From the NCBI GenBank assembly GCA_050330975.1, contig JBHJHK010000426.1, positions 1-11,684 of the forward strand: 11,684 nucleotides of DNA. Direction: 5' to 3'. The translations under genes were made by a program, and so were the position numbers. Shown here in pieces: positions 9,701-11,684 of this stretch. This DNA is from JBHJHK01 sp050330975 (GTDB taxonomy: Bacteria; Pseudomonadota; Gammaproteobacteria; Competibacterales; Competibacteraceae). The notes under the pieces are model-generated. The model was not told the origin of the DNA. It searched no databases and saw only the letters and a list, made by a program, of their open reading frames with translations. Each line of letters begins with the position of its first letter. Positions within the stretch are counted from its first letter, which is position 1.

Positions 9701-11032
9701 ATCCCGTTGGGCCAGCTCTTGACGGGCCGTGGCCAATTGCTCGTCGAGGCGGGTGCGCTGGGTCTGGAGGGTATCCAATTGCCGGCGGAGGCCCTCTAGG
9801 GATTGGCTCAGGCGCTGGCGCTGATCCACCAGCGTGGTCCGCTCAGCGGCGAAGTCGGCGTTGGCATCGGTCAACTGTTGGCGCAATCGCTGGATTTGGC
9901 CCTGGGCGGTGTCGCGCTCGGCCCGCAGGCCCTTCAGTTGCATATTGAGTTCGTCCACCAGGGCCAACTCTTGGGTCAGGGCCTCCTGGCTGCGGGCCAA
10001 CTCCGCTTCCAGTTGCTGGCGGTCGTCGGTCTGCTGGTCGAGCCGGGCGCTCATGGCGATGAGCACTTGGCTGAGGCGCTGGACTTCCCCCTGGAGGTTT
10101 TGTTCGAGGAGTTGGCTCAGCTCGGCTTGGGCCTGGTCCCGGGCCTCGGTGACGCCCTCCAGCGCCTGTTGGCGTTCGTCCAGCTGGGTTTCCAACTCCT
10201 GGGTGCGGCCTTCGAGGTGGGCAATGGCCTCATCCCGGGCTTCGAGGCCGGCAATGCGTTGCTGTTCAGCGGCCTGCCAGCGGCGCAGGGCGGCGTCGCG
10301 CTCGTCCTCCAGACGGGCCACTTGCCCTGCGAGATCCTCGGCCCTGGTGGTTGCGGCGTCGGCTCGGCGGCGTTCTTCGGCCACTTCCTGGGTCAGGGCC
10401 GCCTGGGTGTCGGCCAGATCATCCCGTTCGGCGCTCAAAGTGGCAAGTGCGGCCTCCAGGTCGGCCACCTGGCCAGTCAGGGCTCGGTGCTGGGCTTCCT
10501 CCTCCTGAATTTGCCCCTGGAGGGTTTGGGTTTGGGCCTGGCTATGGGCGAGCTGTTGTTGGAGCTGGTCGCGCTGTTGCTGGAGGGCTTGGACTTGGCC
10601 TTGGCTATCGGCGAGCTGTTGCTGGAGTTGGTCGCGTTCGGTCTGGGCCGCATCCAGTTGACCCTGGAGTTCTTCCCCCCGACTCTGGGCTTGCTCGAGC
10701 TGGGTGCGGAGGTCGTCGCGTTCGGTCTCGGCCCGGGCGATGCGCTGTTGGAGTTCGTCGCGTTCTTCCAAGGTGGTCGCCAGGTTCTGTTGGAACTCGG
10801 TCACCGTCCCTTGGAGTTGGCTGCGTTCCTCCCGCAGGGAACTCAACGTCTCATTGAGCTCGTCGAGCTCCCGTTGAAAATTGTCCAGCGACGTCTGAAG
10901 CTGTTGGTTTTGCTCTTGGAGTGCCTGGCGCTCTTGGGCGAGCTGGCGCATATTCTCGCTGGGCCCACAGGCCGCCAATAGCAGCACTAACAACCCCGTG
11001 CCCAGAGTGCGAAGGGCTAAAGCGTGGGACAT
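6707..11032 (-). CDS. Giant coiled-coil outer-membrane lipoprotein, 1,441 residues, function unknown
   Basis: I do not recognise a named family. The ATG at 11032 is preceded by GGAGG five bases upstream and opens with MSHALALRTLGTGLLVLLLAAC, a clear lipoprotein signal with lipobox LAAC (Cys22). Gly at +2 is not a Lol-avoidance residue, so the outer membrane is the likely anchor. The coil starts almost at once (from about residue 29). The rest is Gln/Glu/Arg/Leu/Ala-rich heptad sequence, with about a dozen lysines, one tryptophan and only six prolines (24, 912, 1274, 1277, 1286, 1297). These prolines leave three rods: 25-911, 913-1273 and 1311-1441. An acidic Pro/Gly/Thr linker (1266-1310) separates the last two. 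There is no OmpA-like, SPOR, LysM or TPR region, no ATPase motif, and no C-terminal Lys of the Lpp type. Besides Cys22 the only cysteine is Cys1261. An alternative start at 11092 would put 20 unrelated residues before the signal peptide and is rejected. Confidence 0.9.
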   Translation of the reverse strand: MSHALALRTLGTGLLVLLLAACGPSENMRQLAQERQALQEQNQQLQTSLDNFQRELDELNETLSSLREERSQLQGTVTEFQQNLATTLEERDELQQRIARAETERDDLRTQLEQAQSRGEELQGQLDAAQTERDQLQQQLADSQGQVQALQQQRDQLQQQLAHSQAQTQTLQGQIQEEEAQHRALTGQVADLEAALATLSAERDDLADTQAALTQEVAEERRRADAATTRAEDLAGQVARLEDERDAALRRWQAAEQQRIAGLEARDEAIAHLEGRTQELETQLDERQQALEGVTEARDQAQAELSQLLEQNLQGEVQRLSQVLIAMSARLDQQTDDRQQLEAELARSQEALTQELALVDELNMQLKGLRAERDTAQGQIQRLRQQLTDANADFAAERTTLVDQRQRLSQSLEGLRRQLDTLQTQRTRLDEQLATARQELAQRDNTLASAEAERRQLTRQRDTLQAQVSRLEAAVADTQALLEEARTTNARLRDEGEQLRSQVQRLGQEHGQQLTALEAQLASATTDADQLRQARDELQAARDTLAQQVEDLAADQRRAVEQVATTTQALENTAAELEVLRQQRDRAREETATAMADRDRLRADRDRLEGERQTALDTLEETRRQVAILEDDKAQAAATQRELEQSLASTAQAAQAANEQYQDLQQLFQDTRTQLDQARQDNADLDQRIQTFEADLAEARQREIRQRQEYQSLAAQLQRANGQIETLRDDKAAVQNLSQRLQRTLQTVSTASKSAVEQQQTLRRLLDDTRARLELAQTDNRQLERELRATRREVEQVQTARVALAAQLQGLEERLQQAQAQLEEALADRDTARQTTQQLQASLDTLEKARDAATTQQRDLATALEQARQRLNQSQATNQALEDRIGSYEAQIQTLQGEKAALDRQIDTIAEPLANSEAALENVAQDVDGEGIQGDIDQLRDALTSAQRARDAALDHLAELENQLEQAQRQQRRAQEENAALRDALKQLETELQLGDGSRAALEQRLDHVTNRIAALKTHQRVAEVAQQGQRVQTTLSDQLTAALGQIDALSDQLEVLTGVRLALEDTLANTDRQRQDLRQDLGLERQRRGNLTDQLEQLRQTRRDLEAQLAAVDGQRSALAHNLAQLKSQAADLAESRAALDLERQTLTAALSLERQRSGGLTQDLERLADQQQRLQRRADRHAADLADRIARLEATLADYRGTRTAQQRRLDTLVSHLAILERQLARREQHLTQLRAARDEDRAELDALTGALDDLYQRCTQVAARGEETTEPETPRDDLVEASPGTVGEAGDNSPDLAFAGTQSRATAVRYDQLQSQFQTAIAARDAAVNQYQVLKDKLQLTRTHLDEVDTERRDLAAELDALRSELYQVRDERQQLTLEVDELAQALTETRGRADALAAGKAQLEQRMALMAAVRDEALARLEDLQARLEGRQGSLAN
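7103..7237 (-). other. Flexible acidic Pro/Gly linker in the giant lipoprotein (residues 1266-1310)
   Basis: This segment encodes the only clearly non-coiled stretch of the rod, with four of the protein's six prolines (1274, 1277, 1286, 1297), several Gly, Thr and Ser, and many acidic residues. It separates a C-terminal coil of about 130 residues from the rest. Cys1261 lies just before it. Confidence 0.7.
9210..9248. repeat. 18-bp direct repeat, period 21 bp, inside the lipoprotein gene
   Basis: The 18-base unit AGGCGATCGCGGTCGGCC occurs at 9210-9227 and again, identical, at 9231-9248. The period of 21 bases equals one heptad of the encoded coil, giving DRDRLRADRDRL. Each copy contains the palindrome GCGATCGC. 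It is a small in-frame duplication. Confidence 0.7.
10511..10636 (-). repeat. Imperfect tandem duplication of three heptads near the lipoprotein N-terminus
   Basis: Residues 133-153 and 154-174 are two copies of a 21-residue unit beginning RDQLQQQLADSQ and RDQLQQQLAHSQ. At the DNA level the first 36 bases of the matching blocks (10538-10573 and 10601-10636, 63 bases apart) differ at four positions by my count. The copies are exactly three heptads long, so the coil register is kept. Confidence 0.7.
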
Positions 11033-11067
11033 GAATGCCTCCGTGGAGCGTGTAATCATCGAAACGG

Positions 11068-11092
11068 ACCCCTCTTGAGGGGTGAAAGCCAT
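11068..11092. promoter_or_regulatory. Hairpin plus GGGGtGAAAGCCAT repeat, copy 1
   Basis: ACCCCTC (11068-11074) and GAGGGGT (11077-11083) are exact reverse complements around TT. The right arm runs straight into GGGGTGAAAGCCAT (11079-11092). On the minus strand this lies 36-60 bases upstream of the lipoprotein start, so it would be within the mRNA leader. Without a T-tract it is not a classical terminator. Confidence 0.45.
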
Positions 11093-11158
11093 CGATCGAC
11101 GGTGGGGGCGTCTTCCCTTGATGAGAAGCTTCCTTCAACCTTCACCCTGGCGTGTTAT

Positions 11159-11164
11159 TGTCAA
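11159..11164 (-). promoter_or_regulatory. Possible -35 element for the lipoprotein gene
   Basis: The minus strand reads TTGACA exactly here, about 127 bases upstream of the lipoprotein ATG. No good -10 sequence follows at 16-18 bases, so the element is unproven. On the plus strand the same bases read TTGTCA from 11158, which with TTTAGT 18 bases later could serve the divergent transporter. Confidence 0.3.
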
Positions 11165-11226
11165 AGTAGAACGGCACCGCCTTTAGTGTCCTCGATGGAT
11201 CGACGATGAGTTTAGCCTGTTAGCAA

Positions 11227-11251
11227 CCCCGTCGTTAGGGGGGAAAGCCAT
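11227..11251. promoter_or_regulatory. Hairpin plus GGGGgGAAAGCCAT repeat, copy 2
   Basis: CCCC (11227-11230) can pair with GGGG (11238-11241) over a seven-base loop. The right arm continues as GGGGGGAAAGCCAT (11238-11251), matching copy 1 at 13 of 14 positions, in the same orientation 159 bases away. It lies about 75 bases upstream of the transporter start. Confidence 0.4.
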
Positions 11252-11292
11252 TATTCCCACGGCTCCCCCACCCCCACCGCCCATGCCGACCC

Positions 11293-11324
11293 CCCAATAC
11301 CATCATCTCCCAATACGATCATCT
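11293..11324 (+). repeat. Two-copy 16-bp tandem repeat abutting the transporter start codon
   Basis: CCCAATACCATCATCT (11293-11308) is followed directly by CCCAATACGATCATCT (11309-11324), differing only at the ninth base. The second copy ends one base before the ATG at 11326, so it fills the place where a Shine-Dalgarno sequence would be. Confidence 0.75.
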
Positions 11325-11325
11325 T

Positions 11326-11684
11326 ATGCACAACCCCTCCACGGCCTATGGCCTGTTGACCATCACCACCCTGTGCTGGGCGGGAAACGCCGTAGTGGGC
11401 CGCGGCCTGCGGGACGATATCACCCCCCTGGAATTGGCCTTCTGGCGTTGGCTGTTGGCGTTGGCGGTGGTGATGGTCCCCGCCTGGCCCTTTCTCGCCA
11501 AGGACCGCAGCGCTTTGCTGGCCGGCTGGCGGCCCTTGGTCCTCACGGCGGCTTTGGGGGTGGCGGCCTTCAACACCCTCCTCTACACCGGCCTCCAGAC
11601 CACCACGGCGGTGAACGCCGTTCTCATCCAGGCCACCATGCCGGCCCTGATTGCCCTGTTGTCCTTTGTGCTGTTCCGCGAGGG
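11326..11684 (+). CDS. EamA-type drug/metabolite transporter, N-terminal part (runs off window)
   Basis: The frame is open from ATG 11326 to the window edge (119 full codons). It encodes the first part of a DMT-superfamily inner-membrane transporter, normally about 300 residues with ten helices in two EamA repeats. Four helices are visible: AYGLLTITTLCWAGNAVVG, LELAFWRWLLALAVVMVPAW, PLVLTAALGVAAFNTLLYTG, and AVNAVLIQATMPALIALLSF. The patterns WAGNAVVGRGL near the first helix and AVNAVLIQATMPALIALLS in the fourth are characteristic of the family. The substrate cannot be inferred; members export amino acids and other metabolites. It is divergent from the giant lipoprotein gene. No Shine-Dalgarno sequence precedes the ATG. 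A tandem repeat occupies that site, and no other in-frame start codon was found nearby upstream. Confidence 0.88.
   Translation, partial: MHNPSTAYGLLTITTLCWAGNAVVGRGLRDDITPLELAFWRWLLALAVVMVPAWPFLAKDRSALLAGWRPLVLTAALGVAAFNTLLYTGLQTTTAVNAVLIQATMPALIALLSFVLFRE

Larger units (their letters stand above)
11033..11325. other. Divergent regulatory region between giant lipoprotein and EamA transporter
   Basis: These 293 bases hold no supported gene. They include the lipoprotein's ribosome site (GGAGG ending five bases before 11032), two hairpins each followed by a near-identical 14-base direct repeat, a TTGACA on the minus strand (11159-11164), and a 16-bp tandem repeat touching the transporter start codon. 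Both transcripts must start here. Confidence 0.6.

Noticed and set aside
6707..11032. SMC, chromosome-segregation ATPase or myosin-like identity for the giant coiled-coil protein
   Set aside because: There are no Walker A/B or signature motifs or globular head. The N-terminus is a lipoprotein signal. Similarity to such proteins would be coiled-coil background.
11068..11083. Hairpin as an intrinsic terminator
   Set aside because: No T-run follows on either strand, and it lies in the leader of the lipoprotein mRNA, not at a gene end.
11033..11325. Known riboswitch (cyclic-di-GMP, guanidine-II, TPP) in the divergent region
   Set aside because: Short motif similarities only. The conserved loops or paired ACGR-type hairpins of these classes were not found.

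Overview
The window is GC-rich (roughly two thirds G+C by eye) bacterial DNA. The protein set is Gram-negative and most like a gammaproteobacterium: a DUF4124-type lytic transglycosylase, a polyphosphate kinase 1, a zinc-ribbon Nudix hydrolase, a Lol-type lipoprotein and a DMT-family exporter. The taxonomic placement is inferred from protein style and cannot be taken to genus. Almost every kilobase is coding, and GTG and TTG starts are common.

Layout. Bases 1-584 (minus) hold the 5' two thirds or so of a periplasmic lytic transglycosylase cut by the window edge. Divergent from it, 780-4841 (plus) is a tight three-gene run: ppk1, a small predicted membrane protein, and an FAD-dependent amine-oxidase/protoporphyrinogen-oxidase-like flavoprotein. 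The flavoprotein runs tail to tail into nth (endonuclease III, 4706-5458, minus) with a 136-bp convergent overlap. From 5459 to 6123 lies the only long non-coding stretch; it holds a perfect hairpin and a small AT-richer reading frame broken by an in-frame TAA. A zinc-ribbon Nudix hydrolase follows (6124-6690, plus).

The dominant object is 6707-11032 (minus): a single 1,441-residue lipoprotein that is almost wholly predicted coiled coil. It is anchored by Cys22 and has only six prolines, which cut it into three rods. I do not recognise it as a named family. Its length is far beyond what a perpendicular periplasmic spacer needs, and it is the best candidate here for something undescribed. A 293-bp divergent regulatory region with two hairpin-linked direct repeats and a 16-bp tandem repeat separates it from an EamA/DMT transporter that starts at 11326 and runs off the right edge.

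How the genes relate. There is no single pathway. ppk1 (polyphosphate storage and stress), nth and the Nudix enzyme are stress or housekeeping functions. The transglycosylase and giant lipoprotein belong to the cell envelope but lie about 6 kb apart, so no functional link can be claimed.
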